From assembly GCA_013152355.1 (NCBI GenBank), contig JAADGO010000182.1, positions 8,182 through 41,581 of the forward strand: 33,400 nt of DNA, read 5' to 3'. The position numbers and the translations under genes are program-made. Below the pieces are notes generated by a model. The model saw only the letters and a program-made list of their open reading frames with translations. It did no database searches and was not told where the DNA came from. The stretch comes from Chlorobiota bacterium (GTDB lineage Bacteria; Bacteroidota; Bacteroidia; Bacteroidales; Prolixibacteraceae). Shown in pieces: positions 8,459-17,772 of the stretch (the first letter of the stretch is position 1; the number at the start of each line of letters is the position of its first letter).

Positions 8459-8902
8459 TCAGCGCTTTTTTAAAAAGAATGTTTTCATTAACTCAGCACA
8501 CTCTTTTTCGAGAATTCCGCCTACCAGCTCTGTTTTTGGATGAAGTGCATCCGGCGAAGAATCCCTGAACCCCCTTTTTTCATCTAAAGCCCCGTAAACA
8601 ACTTTAGAAACCTGCGACCAGCCCAGGGCTCCCGCACACATTACACATGGTTCAACAGTAACATACAAAACACAATCAGTAAGGTACTTGCCTCCCAGGA
8701 AATTAGCCGCTGCCGTAATAGCCTGCATTTCGGCATGGGCAGTCACATCGTTCAACCTTTCAGTTAAGTTATGCGCCCTGGCAATTACCTGCTTATCCGC
8801 AACTACTACTGCCCCAATAGGCACCTCGCCCTTATCAAATGCAATTCTTGCTTCCTGCAGGGCTTTTTTCATATAATACTCATCGTTGAACGGCTCAATC
8901 AT
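8459..8902 (-). CDS. tadA: tRNA-specific adenosine deaminase
   Basis: Zinc-dependent cytidine-deaminase-fold enzyme that converts A34 to inosine in the wobble position of tRNA-Arg(ACG). The 147-residue protein has the zinc and proton-shuttle motif HAEMQAI (His and Glu, about residues 56-62) and the second zinc motif PCVMCAGAL (two Cys, about 86-94). The segment GALDEKRGF and the C-terminal KECAELMKTFF helix fit TadA better than guanine or cytosine deaminases, though a broader nucleoside deaminase cannot be excluded. It is transcribed divergently from aspS with 93 bases between start codons, so two translation-related genes share one intergenic region. Confidence 0.88.
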   Translation of the reverse strand: MIEPFNDEYYMKKALQEARIAFDKGEVPIGAVVVADKQVIARAHNLTERLNDVTAHAEMQAITAAANFLGGKYLTDCVLYVTVEPCVMCAGALGWSQVSKVVYGALDEKRGFRDSSPDALHPKTELVGGILEKECAELMKTFFLKKR

Positions 8903-8995
8903 TCTAATATCTCCATAAATTCATTAATCCTAAAAAGAAGAAGATGAAATTGCTAAAAACTTCTTATTTTAGCAAGCTAATAATAAAAATTAATT

Positions 8996-10750
8996 ATGTA
9001 CAGAACACATACTTGCGGCGAACTCAGAATAGAGGATGTTGGCCAGGAAGTAACTCTTTCAGGCTGGGTACAGCGAATCCGTGACCTAGGCGGCATGTCG
9101 TTTATCGACCTCAGGGACAGGTACGGGATTACCCAGATAGTTGCAAATGAAGGCACCAGTGAAAAAGTAGTAACAACCCTTTCAAAAATAGGGAGAGAGT
9201 TTGTAATACAGGTGAATGGGGTAGTAAAGGAGCGTTCCAGTAAAAATAAAAATATACCGACTGGTGAAATAGAGATTGAGATTAAAGGCTTAACAATACT
9301 TAGCAAGGCATCACTCCCTCCTTTTACAATAAAGGATGACACGGATGGGGGCGATGAATTACGGATGAAATACCGTTACCTTGACCTCCGGAGGAAGGTT
9401 GTCCAGGAGAACCTTATCCTTAGGGCAAAAATGGCTCATACCACAAGGTCGTATTTAAACAGCCAGGAATTTATTGAAACGGAAACCCCTGTACTGATTA
9501 ATTCAACACCGGAAGGAGCCCGTGATTTTATTGTGCCTTCAAGGATTAACCCAGGTAAATTTTATGCTTTGCCTCAATCGCCACAGGTATTTAAGCAATT
9601 ATTAATGATTGCCGGGTTCGACCGTTACTACCAAATAGTAAAATGTTTCAGGGATGAAGACCTCAGGGCCGACCGCCAACCTGAGTTTACCCAAATTGAT
9701 TGTGAAATGTCGTTTGTCGAACAAGAAGACATATTAGATACATTCGAAGGCCTGACAAAACACCTTTTTAAAGAAATTAAAGGTATTGAGGTAACAGAAT
9801 TCCCACGGATACCATACAGTGAAGCTATTGAGAAATATGGGTCTGATAAGCCCGACACCCGGTTTGACATGCTGATACATGAGTTAACAGGCATTGCAAA
9901 AGGCAATGGTTTCGTTGTTTTCGATTCTGCAGATTATATTGGGGGTATTTGTGCCCAAGGCTGTGCAGGGTATTCGCGCAAGCAGCTTGACCAGCTTGCC
10001 AATTGGGTAAAACGCCCGCAAATTGGAGCAAAGGGGTTGATTTATGTAAAATATAATACGGATGGTTCGTTTAAGTCGTCTGTTGATAAATTTTACTCTC
10101 AGGACGATTTGAAAAAATGGGCGGAAAAATTTAATGCCAGGCCAGGCGACCTCTTATTGGTAATGTCGGGTAACGATTCACACACGCTTAAAGCCCTTGG
10201 GGAATTGAGGCTTAAAATGGGGGGGCAACTCAACTTACGCAACAATAATGAGTTCAAGCCTTTATGGGTAATTGATTTCCCGCTACTTGAGTGGGATAAA
10301 GAAAGTGGCCGCTATCATGCCATGCACCATCCATTTACTTCGCCAAAACCGGAGGATATCCCATTGCTTGACTCAGCCCCTGAAAAGGTGAGGGCAAATG
10401 CTTACGACCTTGTTATCAATGGTGTAGAGATTGGCGGCGGTTCAGTAAGGATTTTTGATTCTGCGCTCCAGGCTAAAATGTTCGGCAAACTTGGGTTTAC
10501 CACTGAACAGGCTCAGGCTCAGTTTGGATTCTTAATGAATGCGTTTAAATACGGGGCACCTCCACATGCAGGCATTGCATTTGGTTTCGACCGGTTGGTT
10601 TCTTTATTTGCCGGACTCGATAGCATCCGGGATGTAATTGCATTCCCTAAAAATAATGCAGGCCGGGATGTAATGATCGACTCGCCATCAGAGGTGACAA
10701 AAGAACAACTTGACGAGCTAGGGTTGAGAATTATACAAAAAGAAGATTAA
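8996..10750 (+). CDS. aspS: Aspartyl-tRNA synthetase
   Basis: Class II synthetase that charges tRNA-Asp in the cytoplasm. The 584-residue protein begins with the OB-fold anticodon-binding domain ([24 protein letters not shown], about 20-43). The class II catalytic core includes motif 2 ([24 protein letters not shown]) and motif 3 ([15 protein letters not shown] near the C-terminus). Between them is the bacterial GAD-type insertion, including [10 protein letters not shown]. Length and domain order match bacterial AspRS. It is a single-gene unit that starts opposite tadA and ends at a very strong hairpin. Whether it is discriminating or also charges tRNA-Asn was not determined. Confidence 0.96.
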   Translation: MYRTHTCGELRIEDVGQEVTLSGWVQRIRDLGGMSFIDLRDRYGITQIVANEGTSEKVVTTLSKIGREFVIQVNGVVKERSSKNKNIPTGEIEIEIKGLTILSKASLPPFTIKDDTDGGDELRMKYRYLDLRRKVVQENLILRAKMAHTTRSYLNSQEFIETETPVLINSTPEGARDFIVPSRINPGKFYALPQSPQVFKQLLMIAGFDRYYQIVKCFRDEDLRADRQPEFTQIDCEMSFVEQEDILDTFEGLTKHLFKEIKGIEVTEFPRIPYSEAIEKYGSDKPDTRFDMLIHELTGIAKGNGFVVFDSADYIGGICAQGCAGYSRKQLDQLANWVKRPQIGAKGLIYVKYNTDGSFKSSVDKFYSQDDLKKWAEKFNARPGDLLLVMSGNDSHTLKALGELRLKMGGQLNLRNNNEFKPLWVIDFPLLEWDKESGRYHAMHHPFTSPKPEDIPLLDSAPEKVRANAYDLVINGVEIGGGSVRIFDSALQAKMFGKLGFTTEQAQAQFGFLMNAFKYGAPPHAGIAFGFDRLVSLFAGLDSIRDVIAFPKNNAGRDVMIDSPSEVTKEQLDELGLRIIQKED

Positions 10751-10761
10751 TACAATCAGGC

Positions 10762-10802
10762 ATATAAAAAAGGGGGGCATTTTATGCCCCCCTTTTTTAT
10801 AT
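10762..10802. terminator. Two-way rho-independent terminator
   Basis: A perfect 19-bp stem (10762-10780 with 10784-10802) around a 3-base loop TTT. Each arm contains six G:C pairs flanked by six A:T pairs, so a T-run follows the GC stem on both strands. It separates convergent aspS and the exbD operon and can serve both. Confidence 0.93.
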
Positions 10803-10820
10803 ATAGTCTTTATTTGACTT

Positions 10821-11288
10821 CTAATCAGCTCTTTGCCTTGAAGAATATGTGATATTCAAAGCAGACGCTTTACGTAATTCCCACTTAATATCGTTTACAA
10901 TACCCATCTTGGTAAATTCATCGATTTTAAGCGAAGTAATCATCATAGGGACTTCAGCCTCATCGCGTGCTTCCCTTTCAGCTGTAATGTAATCAGGGAT
11001 ATCCCCCACATTTGCAAACTGGTCGTTAAGCTGCACCCGTGGTTCACTCCCATAAATTTTCTGATATTGCTTATGAGGTGGCCCGACATAAATGTAACTT
11101 ACCAATGACTTTTTCTCCAATTTGCTAATTTCAGTCGCTTTTGGGACAGTCAATTTAACCATAAGCGTAACCTCGCGCATGGTGGTAGTCACCATGAAGA
11201 AGAAAAGAAGCATAAATACAATATCGGGTAATGAAGCCGTTGATATTGGAGGTAGTTCTTTCTTGCCACTATTTCTAAATTTACTCAT
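10821..11288 (-). CDS. ExbD/TolR-family proton-channel subunit (second copy)
   Basis: Inner-membrane protein of the ExbB-ExbD type motor that uses the proton gradient to energise TonB or Tol-type partners. The 155-residue product has a short cytoplasmic N-terminus, one membrane helix (about residues 20-38) with the essential proton-carrying Asp in SLPDIVFMLLFFFMVTTT, and a periplasmic domain of about 110 residues. It starts 2 bases after the first exbD copy and is the last gene of a four-gene operon ending near the bidirectional terminator. Two different ExbD paralogs beside one ExbB is a recurrent Bacteroidota arrangement. Confidence 0.9.
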   Translation of the reverse strand: MSKFRNSGKKELPPISTASLPDIVFMLLFFFMVTTTMREVTLMVKLTVPKATEISKLEKKSLVSYIYVGPPHKQYQKIYGSEPRVQLNDQFANVGDIPDYITAEREARDEAEVPMMITSLKIDEFTKMGIVNDIKWELRKASALNITYSSRQRAD

Positions 11289-11290
11289 AA

Positions 11291-11863
11291 CTACTTTCCT
11301 CCAACTTTTTTAGGTTCAGCTTCAGATAATAACATTGGGATCGCTTTCTGAACAGCCTTTCTCCTATCTTTGTCCAGATTGTTATAAGGCTTCCCAAATT
11401 CCCTTCTCGAGAGTTCATCCCTGAGCTCATTATATGCACCAACCAATTCATTCATGACAGCGATATAGGTACCATACTGTGTCCCTACATCATTCTGCAG
11501 TGAAATCACTCCTTTCGAAACTTCATATTCACCAAGAAAAGGTATTTCAACCAATTTCTTTTCCGGTAATTTATCTGAGTTATCCGGATTAGCCAAAAAT
11601 TCTTTGGCTTTTTCACGCAGGTTTGAAATTTGCATCAACTCTCCCTCTACCATCAACCTGTTGCTTTTGTCAACTAATACAATAAACACATTCCGTTCTT
11701 TAATAGGAGGAGTATCCTCCATATCTTCAGGTGGCATAGGTGATAAGCGCCTTCTCAAACCGCTGTCAACGTCCATGGTGGTTGTAACAAGGAAGAATAT
11801 AAGCAACATAAAAGCAATATCTGCCAATGTTGATGCCGGTAGTTCTGGTATTTTTTTAGCCAT
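11291..11863 (-). CDS. ExbD/TolR-family proton-channel subunit (first copy)
   Basis: ExbD-like inner-membrane subunit of 190 residues. The single membrane helix (about 11-30) contains the functional Asp in LADIAFMLLIFFLVTTTMD. The periplasmic part is longer than in the downstream paralog and carries a Pro-rich stretch just after the helix (SPMPPEDMEDTPP) and a basic C-terminus. Its low similarity to the neighbouring copy outside the helix suggests the two paralogs make a hetero-oligomeric ExbD core or serve different partners. That is inference. It lies 35 bases downstream of the small four-helix membrane protein gene and 2 bases upstream of the second exbD. Confidence 0.9.
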   Translation of the reverse strand: MAKKIPELPASTLADIAFMLLIFFLVTTTMDVDSGLRRRLSPMPPEDMEDTPPIKERNVFIVLVDKSNRLMVEGELMQISNLREKAKEFLANPDNSDKLPEKKLVEIPFLGEYEVSKGVISLQNDVGTQYGTYIAVMNELVGAYNELRDELSRREFGKPYNNLDKDRRKAVQKAIPMLLSEAEPKKVGGK

Positions 11864-11898
11864 AATAATTTTCTCTTGTTATATACCCACGAACTGGA

Positions 11899-12372
11899 TT
11901 ATTTAAATAATTTGGTTACTGAAGACGATGCAATAAGAGCTATAGCTATAAATAATAAAATATAGGTAGCATAAAGCCCTGTACCTATCATTTTAGATAT
12001 TCTTGGCGTTAATGTCCCGTCAGCAATATATTTATCTACACCATGGAATGTTGGAATCGCATCGGATGCCAAGAAATAAGCAATCAGTCCAACAACCACC
12101 AAAAAACCAAGCGAGATAAGCCCTTGTTTGGCTGCTGCTGCATCAGAAATGGTATGCAGGATTCCTGCAACTACTGCACTTCCGGCACCAATAGCCAATA
12201 AGATGTAGACCCATATCAGGTTAGCATTAATCCAACTTACCATAGAAGGATCAGCCATAGAAGGATCAGCTTTAACATCACTAATGTTTGCCATTAATGA
12301 AATAACGAGTACAGCTGAAACTACCAGTAGAACCCATAATACTATTGTTAATAGTTTTCCTACTTTAGTCAT
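11899..12372 (-). CDS. Four-helix membrane protein of the ExbB/ExbD operon
   Basis: I do not recognise a named function. The 157-residue protein has four predicted membrane helices (about residues 8-30, 52-74, 85-104 and 130-152) and a periplasmic-size loop between helices 1 and 2. It sits between exbB (10 bases) and exbD1 (35 bases), so it is almost certainly made together with the motor and may be an accessory or assembly subunit. The loop between helices 1 and 2 contains an exact tandem copy of five residues (ADPSM-ADPSM), produced by a 15-base duplication at 12241-12270. Confidence 0.75.
   Translation of the reverse strand: MTKVGKLLTIVLWVLLVVSAVLVISLMANISDVKADPSMADPSMVSWINANLIWVYILLAIGAGSAVVAGILHTISDAAAAKQGLISLGFLVVVGLIAYFLASDAIPTFHGVDKYIADGTLTPRISKMIGTGLYATYILLFIAIALIASSSVTKLFK
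12241..12270. repeat. Exact 15-bp tandem duplication inside a gene
   Basis: The 15-mer CATAGAAGGATCAGC occurs twice without interruption (12241-12255 and 12256-12270). It adds one extra ADPSM to a loop of the four-helix membrane protein, keeps frame, and looks recent because the copies are identical. Confidence 0.95.
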
Positions 12373-12382
12373 AATTGTACGG

Positions 12383-13201
12383 TTATTTTTTAAGGTTATG
12401 TTTTACTAAAAGATCTAATAAAGAGATTGAAGCATCTTCCATGTTATTCACAATACTATCAATCTTTGAGACACAATAGTTATAGAAAATCTGAAGGATG
12501 ATAGCAACAACAAGGCCAGATACAGTTGTAATCAAAGCTACTTTAATACCCCCTGCAACCAATGTTGGAGAAATATCACCGGCGATCTCAATGGCATTAA
12601 ATGCAGCGATCATACCAATAACCGTACCCATAAACCCAAGCATAGGAGCCAGGGCAATAAACAGTGCCAGCCAGCTAAGGTTCCTTTCGAGAAGGCCTGC
12701 TTGTACGCCGCCGTATGAAATAATTGATTTCTCAACTACATCGATTCCATGTTCCATCCTGTCCAGCCCCTGATAAAAAATACTTGCTACAGGCCCACGA
12801 GTATTACGGCAAACATCTTTTGCAGCCTCAACACCACCATTTTCAAGTGCTTCTTCAACATTAGCCAACAATTTTTTAGTATTGGTTGTTGCCATATTAA
12901 GGTAAAGGACTCTTTCTATTGCAAAAGCCAACCCAAGAATAAGGGCAATTAAAACAAACGACATAAATGCCGGGCCACCATCAATGAACTGCTTTTTTAA
13001 TTCATTATGGAATGATTTGCCTTCTTCAGCCTGAGCTGCAGCAGCTTCTTCAGTATCGGCTGCCAGGTCAACTTGTTCAGTAGCAGTAGAGTCTACTGCT
13101 TGTTCAGCTGCTCCCTCGGCCTGATCCTGGGCAACTACAGTGTTTGATCCTACAAATAAAAGCATTCCGGAAATTGCTATTAACGCGAATAGTCTTTTCA
13201 T
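12383..13201 (-). CDS. ExbB/TolQ/MotA-family proton-channel protein with exported N-terminal extension
   Basis: Core channel subunit of an ExbB-ExbD motor in the inner membrane. The 272-residue product begins with a signal peptide (MKRLFALIAISGMLLFVGSNTVVAQ, cleavage after about residue 25), followed by an acidic Ala/Glu-rich periplasmic linker (about 26-62). The usual ExbB layout follows: a first helix at about 79-98, a cytoplasmic domain, and two helices (about 175-200 and 215-240) with the conserved LGFMGTVIGMIAAF and GGIKVALITTVSGLVVAI. Signal-bearing ExbB proteins are typical of Bacteroidota. It is the first gene of the operon exbB / four-helix protein / exbD / exbD, with about 225 bases of non-coding DNA between it and tRNA-Ser. 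Confidence 0.92.
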   Translation of the reverse strand: MKRLFALIAISGMLLFVGSNTVVAQDQAEGAAEQAVDSTATEQVDLAADTEEAAAAQAEEGKSFHNELKKQFIDGGPAFMSFVLIALILGLAFAIERVLYLNMATTNTKKLLANVEEALENGGVEAAKDVCRNTRGPVASIFYQGLDRMEHGIDVVEKSIISYGGVQAGLLERNLSWLALFIALAPMLGFMGTVIGMIAAFNAIEIAGDISPTLVAGGIKVALITTVSGLVVAIILQIFYNYCVSKIDSIVNNMEDASISLLDLLVKHNLKK

Positions 13202-13425
13202 AATTGATTTGAATTTTAATTAATAATCTCCTTGATTTTGTTAATTATTGATTTTAGATTTTTTTTATTTATCTCCATTCCATTAATTGAGTATTCATAA
13301 AAAAAAGGTTGACAAATAAGTTTTTTCACGCCACAAAATTCATGCCTGCCTGGTATTGAATCAGCAAATCAACCAAAATTTAAACTGAATACAAAATTAT
13401 TCACCTAATATTCTCCGCCCTATTG

Positions 13426-13513
13426 CGGAGAGAGGGGGATTCGAACCCCCGGTTCCGTTTCGCGGAACACACGCTTTCCAGGCGTGCCAGTTAAGCCACT
13501 CCTGCACCTCTCC
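13426..13513 (-). tRNA. tRNA-Ser (anticodon GGA)
   Basis: The minus strand folds as an 88-base class II tRNA. The acceptor stem pairs GGAGAGG with TCTCTCC (one G-U pair) and the discriminator base is G. The anticodon arm is CACGC-CTGGAAA-GCGTG, with anticodon GGA reading UCC. A long variable arm (TGTTCCGC...GCGGAACC type) is typical of tRNA-Ser, and the T arm is GGGGG-TTCGAAT-CCCCC. CCA is not encoded. It lies between ansA and exbB on the same strand. Confidence 0.97.
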
Positions 13514-13583
13514 AGGCAATAATCTGGCATCCCTAAAAATAACGGGCTGCAAATTACAAAAAAATTGCGAAAAAAAAATAATG

Positions 13584-14624
13584 CTATTCACTAATTTCCC
13601 CACTCAAACTCTTAATCAAATGCATTTTAATCTCAGCATATTCAAGGCCCTGCCCTAATAAATACATAAGCTTTGTTATGGCAGCTTCCAATGTCATATC
13701 TTTTCCGGAAACAACCCCGGCATTGAGCAGCTCAACACTGGTTTCATACTGCCCCATTATTACCCGCCCTCCCTGGCATTGGGTAACATTTAAAATAATA
13801 ATACCCTTCTTTATTGCACGTTTAATACTATTAACGAGCCAATGTGCAGTTGGTACATTACCAGACCCAAACGACTCTAGAACAACACCTTTCAGCCCCG
13901 GCATATTCAGAATATAATCGAAAACACCTTTACTTATACCAGGGAATATTTTAAGGATTACAACATTCCCGTTGAAATTTGTACTTATTTTTAATATCCC
14001 CTTGTTTACAGGGTATTGAATAAAATCTGTGTAATACTTAATATCAACGCCGGCTATTGCAAGCGGGGGGTAGTTCTCTGATACAAATGCGCTAAAATTT
14101 TCCGAGTCGCGTTTTGTAGTACGGTTCCCCCTGTATAGTTTATAATCAAAATAAATACACACCTCGGGTATTAGTGCAGACCCGTTTTTTTTGGCAGCTG
14201 CTATTTCTACTGCTGTTATTAAGTTCTCCTTCCCATCTGTCCTCAGGGTGCCAATTGGCAATTGAGACCCTGTTAAAATAATTGGCTTATCAAGGTTCTC
14301 AAACATATAACTTAAAGCAGAAGCTGTATAGGCCATGGTATCGGTACCATGCAAAATAACGAATCCATCAAATTTCCGATAGTTCTGTTTGATCGTATTG
14401 GCAATTTTCGCCCATATAGTAATAGTAATATCTGATGAGTCGATTGGAGGATTAAATGTTATTGTTTTTAATGTATACCCAAATTTATTTAATTCGGGCA
14501 CCTCTTCCAGTATCCGGTCGAACCTGACAGGCGAAAGGCTTCCTGTTTTCGGGTGGCGTACCATCCCGATTGTCCCTCCTGTGTAAATAATTAATAATGA
14601 TATTTTATCTTGTTTCTCTTCCAT
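13584..14624 (-). CDS. ansA: Type I (cytoplasmic) L-asparaginase
   Basis: Hydrolyses L-asparagine to aspartate and ammonia. The 346-residue protein has the N-terminal catalytic threonine motif IYTGGTIGM (about 13-21), the second catalytic motif HGTDTMAYTA (about 89-98) and the block TGSQLPIGTLRTDGKENL with the active-site lysine region. There is no signal peptide, and the features match the cytoplasmic AnsA type rather than the periplasmic AnsB type. It starts 46 bases downstream of tatD on the same strand and is followed by tRNA-Ser and the exbB operon. Length is typical of type I enzymes. Confidence 0.92.
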   Translation of the reverse strand: MEEKQDKISLLIIYTGGTIGMVRHPKTGSLSPVRFDRILEEVPELNKFGYTLKTITFNPPIDSSDITITIWAKIANTIKQNYRKFDGFVILHGTDTMAYTASALSYMFENLDKPIILTGSQLPIGTLRTDGKENLITAVEIAAAKKNGSALIPEVCIYFDYKLYRGNRTTKRDSENFSAFVSENYPPLAIAGVDIKYYTDFIQYPVNKGILKISTNFNGNVVILKIFPGISKGVFDYILNMPGLKGVVLESFGSGNVPTAHWLVNSIKRAIKKGIIILNVTQCQGGRVIMGQYETSVELLNAGVVSGKDMTLEAAITKLMYLLGQGLEYAEIKMHLIKSLSGEISE

Positions 14625-14670
14625 TTTTTTATTAACCGTAATTCAATTGCTCAACACGCCTGGTGCCAGG

Positions 14671-15435
14671 TCATAAGCCAAATAAGGACTTTACATTTCC
14701 TGAAGTAACTCTGGCAACTTCATCAGGTGGCAAACTGTATACTTCGGCAACCTTATCTGCTACAAGCTTTAGGTATGCACTTTCATTCCGTTTCCCACGG
14801 AATGGGACAGGGGCCAAATATGGCGAATCAGTTTCTAAAACCAAATGACAAACATCAATTTGTTGCAATACCTCTCTGAGGTTACTGTTTTTAAAAGTGA
14901 CAACACCCCCTACCCCTAACTTAAAGCCCAGCCCTGTTATTTTTTTTGCTTCTGAAACATTTCCGGTAAAACAATGGAAAATACCTTCCAATCTACCATC
15001 CTGTTCTTTTTCTAAGATATTATAAACTTCGGCAAAAGAGTTTCTCACATGGATAACTACCGGCAGGTTCTTATTTTTTGCTACCCTGAGCTGGTATATG
15101 AAAGCATCCTCCTGTTCCTTTTGCCAGGTTTTATCCCAATAAAGGTCAATCCCAACTTCGCCAATGCCGTAAAACTTTTCCTTTTCGAGCCAGGCTTCCA
15201 TTTCTCTAAGTTTATTTTTATAACCGGCATCTACCGATGTTGGGTGTAAGCCTATAAGTGGGTAACATATCCCATGGTACTTTTTACTCACAGCCAACAG
15301 CCTTTCAATTGTGCCGGTATCTATATTAGGTAAAATAATTTTCTCTACCCCTGCATCTTTACTGCGTTGAATAACCTCACCAAGGTCATTGTTAAAATCC
15401 TCCAGGTATATATGCGAATGCGAATCAATTAACAT
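14671..15435 (-). CDS. TatD-family metal-dependent hydrolase
   Basis: TIM-barrel amidohydrolase-fold enzyme of the TatD DNase family, acting in the cytoplasm, probably as a 3'-5' exonuclease in DNA or RNA quality control. The 254-residue protein has all expected metal ligands: LIDSHSHIYLEDF (His-x-His near the N-terminus), GEVGIDLYWD (Glu, about 92), VVIHVRNSF (His, about 128), IFHCFTGN (His, about 155) and LETDSPYLAPVPFRGKRNE (Asp, about 205). It is upstream of ansA, apparently co-transcribed, and about 190 bases from the dnaK stop, with a dnaK terminator between. Confidence 0.9.
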   Translation of the reverse strand: MLIDSHSHIYLEDFNNDLGEVIQRSKDAGVEKIILPNIDTGTIERLLAVSKKYHGICYPLIGLHPTSVDAGYKNKLREMEAWLEKEKFYGIGEVGIDLYWDKTWQKEQEDAFIYQLRVAKNKNLPVVIHVRNSFAEVYNILEKEQDGRLEGIFHCFTGNVSEAKKITGLGFKLGVGGVVTFKNSNLREVLQQIDVCHLVLETDSPYLAPVPFRGKRNESAYLKLVADKVAEVYSLPPDEVARVTSGNVKSLFGL

Positions 15436-15566
15436 AGAATATGATTTAGCACAAAAATAAACACTTATTTAAGTTATAAGCCGGAATCCCATAATAAAAA
15501 AAAAGGGTAGCATATTGCCTCCCTCTTTTCAACAAACAGCCAAAGCCTATAAAGGAATCGTCAGGC

Positions 15567-15605
15567 AAAAAAATAGCTTCCTCGGAAAACCGGGGAAGCT
15601 ATTTT
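15567..15605 (-). terminator. Rho-independent terminator of dnaK
   Basis: A 16-bp stem with one G-T pair (15570-15585 with 15590-15605), loop AAAA on the plus strand, and seven A at 15567-15573 that give a T-run on the minus strand. It lies 20 bases after the dnaK stop codon. Confidence 0.9.
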
Positions 15606-15624
15606 ACCGCGTATTTATTTATCT

Positions 15625-17553
15625 TTATTTTACTTCTTCAAAATCCACATCAGTAACCTCGTCATCCTGTTTAGGCTGTCCATTTGTTTGACTGCTATCG
15701 GCTTCGGCAGTTGGCCCGGCCTGAGGGCCTTGTGCTTCGGCACCCTGTGCATTAGCTGCATTATACATTTCCTGCGAAGCTGCCTGGAAAACTGTATTCA
15801 ATTCTGCCATTGCAGTGTCAATAGCTGCCACATCCTGGCTTTTGTGTGCTTCCTTCAATTTTGACAAAGCATCCTCAATTGGCTTTTTCTTATCTTCAGG
15901 AATTTTATCGCCATATTCCTTCAATTGTTTTTCAGTCTGGAATATTAAGCTGTCAGCCTGGTTGATTTTATCAACTTTCTCTTTGGCTGCTTTATCTGCT
16001 GCTTCGTTTACAGCTGCTTCTTCTTTCATCCTTTTGATTTCTTCATCAGTTAGTCCTGACGAAGCCTCAATACGGATTTGTTGCGATTTGCCGGTCGCTT
16101 TATCTTTTGCCGAAACATGCAGTATCCCGTTGGCATCAATATCAAAAGTCACTTCAATTTGAGGCACGCCTCTTGGAGACGGCGGAATACCATCTAAATG
16201 AAAACGGCCAATGGTTTTATTACCTGATGCCATCGGGCGTTCACCCTGTAACACATGAATCTCAACCGAAGGCTGGTTGTCGGAGGCAGTGGTAAATATT
16301 TCTGCCTTTTTAGTTGGGATTGTCGTATTAGACTCAATCAATTTCGTCATTACGCCACCCATTGTCTCAATACCTAATGAGAGCGGGGTTACATCAAGAA
16401 GGAGTACGTCTTTCACTTCACCAGTAAGTACTCCGCCCTGGATAGCTGCGCCAATAGCAACTACTTCGTCAGGATTTACCCCTTTTGAAGGCGTCCTCCC
16501 AAAGAATTGCTGGACTTTTTCCTGAATAGCAGGGATACGTGTAGAACCACCTACCAAAATTACCTCATCCACATCAGACGGAGACAAACCTGCATTTTTC
16601 AATGCTTTTTGGCATGGAGCTATGGTCGCATTGATTAAACGATCAGCCAGTTGTTCAAATTTTGAACGGGTTAATGTTTTCACCATGTGTTTTGGCACAC
16701 CATCAACAGGCATTATATATGGTAAATTGATTTCTGTTTGTACAGAACTTGATAATTCAATTTTTGCTTTCTCTGCTGCTTCTTTAAGGCGCTGCAATGC
16801 CATTGGGTCTTTCCGTAAATCAACACCTTCGTCTTTTTTAAATTCATCTGCCAGCCAGTCAATAATTACCTGGTCAAAATCATCTCCTCCAAGGTGTGTG
16901 TCGCCATCGGTTGCTTTAACTTCGAAGACCCCATCGCCCAGTTCAAGGATTGAAATATCAAATGTTCCGCCCCCAAGGTCAAAAACGGCAATTTTCATAT
17001 CCTTGTCCATTTTATCCAACCCATAAGCCAATGATGCAGCGGTCGGCTCATTTATAATTCTTTTAACAGTAAGGCCTGCAACCTCCCCTGCTTCTTTTGT
17101 AGCCTGCCTTTGCGCATCGCTAAAATAAGCCGGTACGGTAATTACAGCTTCTGTAACTTCCTGCCCCAGATAATCTTCGGCAGTTTTTTTCATTTTTTGC
17201 AGAATCATTGCCGAAATCTCCTGTGGAGTATAATTCCGGTTATCAATTTTTACACGTGGAGTGTTATTATCGCCTTTCACCACATTATATGTTACCCTGC
17301 CAACTTCTTTGGCACACCGGTCAAAAGTTTCACCCATAAACCGTTTAATCGAATAGATAGTTTTGGTTGGGTTTGTTATTGCCTGGCGTTTTGCAGGGTC
17401 GCCTATTTTACGTTCCCCGTTTTCAACAAAAGCAACTATTGAAGGAGTTGTCCGTTTACCTTCGCTGTTAGGAATTACAACAGGCTCATTTCCTTCCATT
17501 ACGGCTACACATGAATTTGTGGTTCCTAAGTCTATCCCTATAATTTTTCCCAT
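15625..17553 (-). CDS. dnaK: Molecular chaperone DnaK (Hsp70)
   Basis: ATP-driven chaperone that binds unfolded polypeptides together with DnaJ and GrpE. I place the start at [15 protein letters not shown] (17553). An in-frame Met 20 codons upstream (17613) would add an atypical extension and is unlikely. The 642-residue protein has the ATPase domain with GIDLGTTNS (4-12), [45 protein letters not shown] and VGGSTRIP. The linker [19 protein letters not shown] leads into the substrate-binding domain, and the C-terminal helical lid ends in the usual acidic [13 protein letters not shown]. It is a single-gene unit; neither dnaJ nor grpE is adjacent. No CIRCE or sigma-32-like element was seen in the 219-base upstream region shared with the divergent gene. 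Confidence 0.98.
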   Translation of the reverse strand: MGKIIGIDLGTTNSCVAVMEGNEPVVIPNSEGKRTTPSIVAFVENGERKIGDPAKRQAITNPTKTIYSIKRFMGETFDRCAKEVGRVTYNVVKGDNNTPRVKIDNRNYTPQEISAMILQKMKKTAEDYLGQEVTEAVITVPAYFSDAQRQATKEAGEVAGLTVKRIINEPTAASLAYGLDKMDKDMKIAVFDLGGGTFDISILELGDGVFEVKATDGDTHLGGDDFDQVIIDWLADEFKKDEGVDLRKDPMALQRLKEAAEKAKIELSSSVQTEINLPYIMPVDGVPKHMVKTLTRSKFEQLADRLINATIAPCQKALKNAGLSPSDVDEVILVGGSTRIPAIQEKVQQFFGRTPSKGVNPDEVVAIGAAIQGGVLTGEVKDVLLLDVTPLSLGIETMGGVMTKLIESNTTIPTKKAEIFTTASDNQPSVEIHVLQGERPMASGNKTIGRFHLDGIPPSPRGVPQIEVTFDIDANGILHVSAKDKATGKSQQIRIEASSGLTDEEIKRMKEEAAVNEAADKAAKEKVDKINQADSLIFQTEKQLKEYGDKIPEDKKKPIEDALSKLKEAHKSQDVAAIDTAMAELNTVFQAASQEMYNAANAQGAEAQGPQAGPTAEADSSQTNGQPKQDDEVTDVDFEEVK

Positions 17554-17772
17554 TTTATCGAATATTTTAAATAATTGATTATACTTTACTGAATTTTCAT
17601 GGTAGTTAATCAATGATTATGCCATTGGGGGAAATTTCTTTTCAATAGCAAAATTGGCACAATTAGGAATCAACATTATCAAGAAAGCTGCCAATGCCAA
17701 TGACAAAAAGTCAGAGATTATAATTCGAAATAATCCTTACCTTTACCACCCTAACCGATATTATAAAATCTT

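Noticed and set aside
13397-13603. A 68-codon minus-strand frame across the tRNA-Ser region
   Set aside because: It runs straight through the tRNA gene and into the ansA end; the tRNA fold explains the sequence.
16622-17026. A 134-codon plus-strand frame inside dnaK
   Set aside because: It is antisense to a highly conserved gene and shows no protein-family features; a codon-bias shadow.
17554-17613. Upstream in-frame Met giving dnaK 20 extra residues
   Set aside because: The extension has no match to DnaK N-termini, and [14 protein letters not shown] is the normal start.
17554-17772. Heat-shock control element (CIRCE or sigma-32 type) upstream of dnaK
   Set aside because: Looked for the CIRCE inverted repeat and a heat-shock promoter; neither was found.
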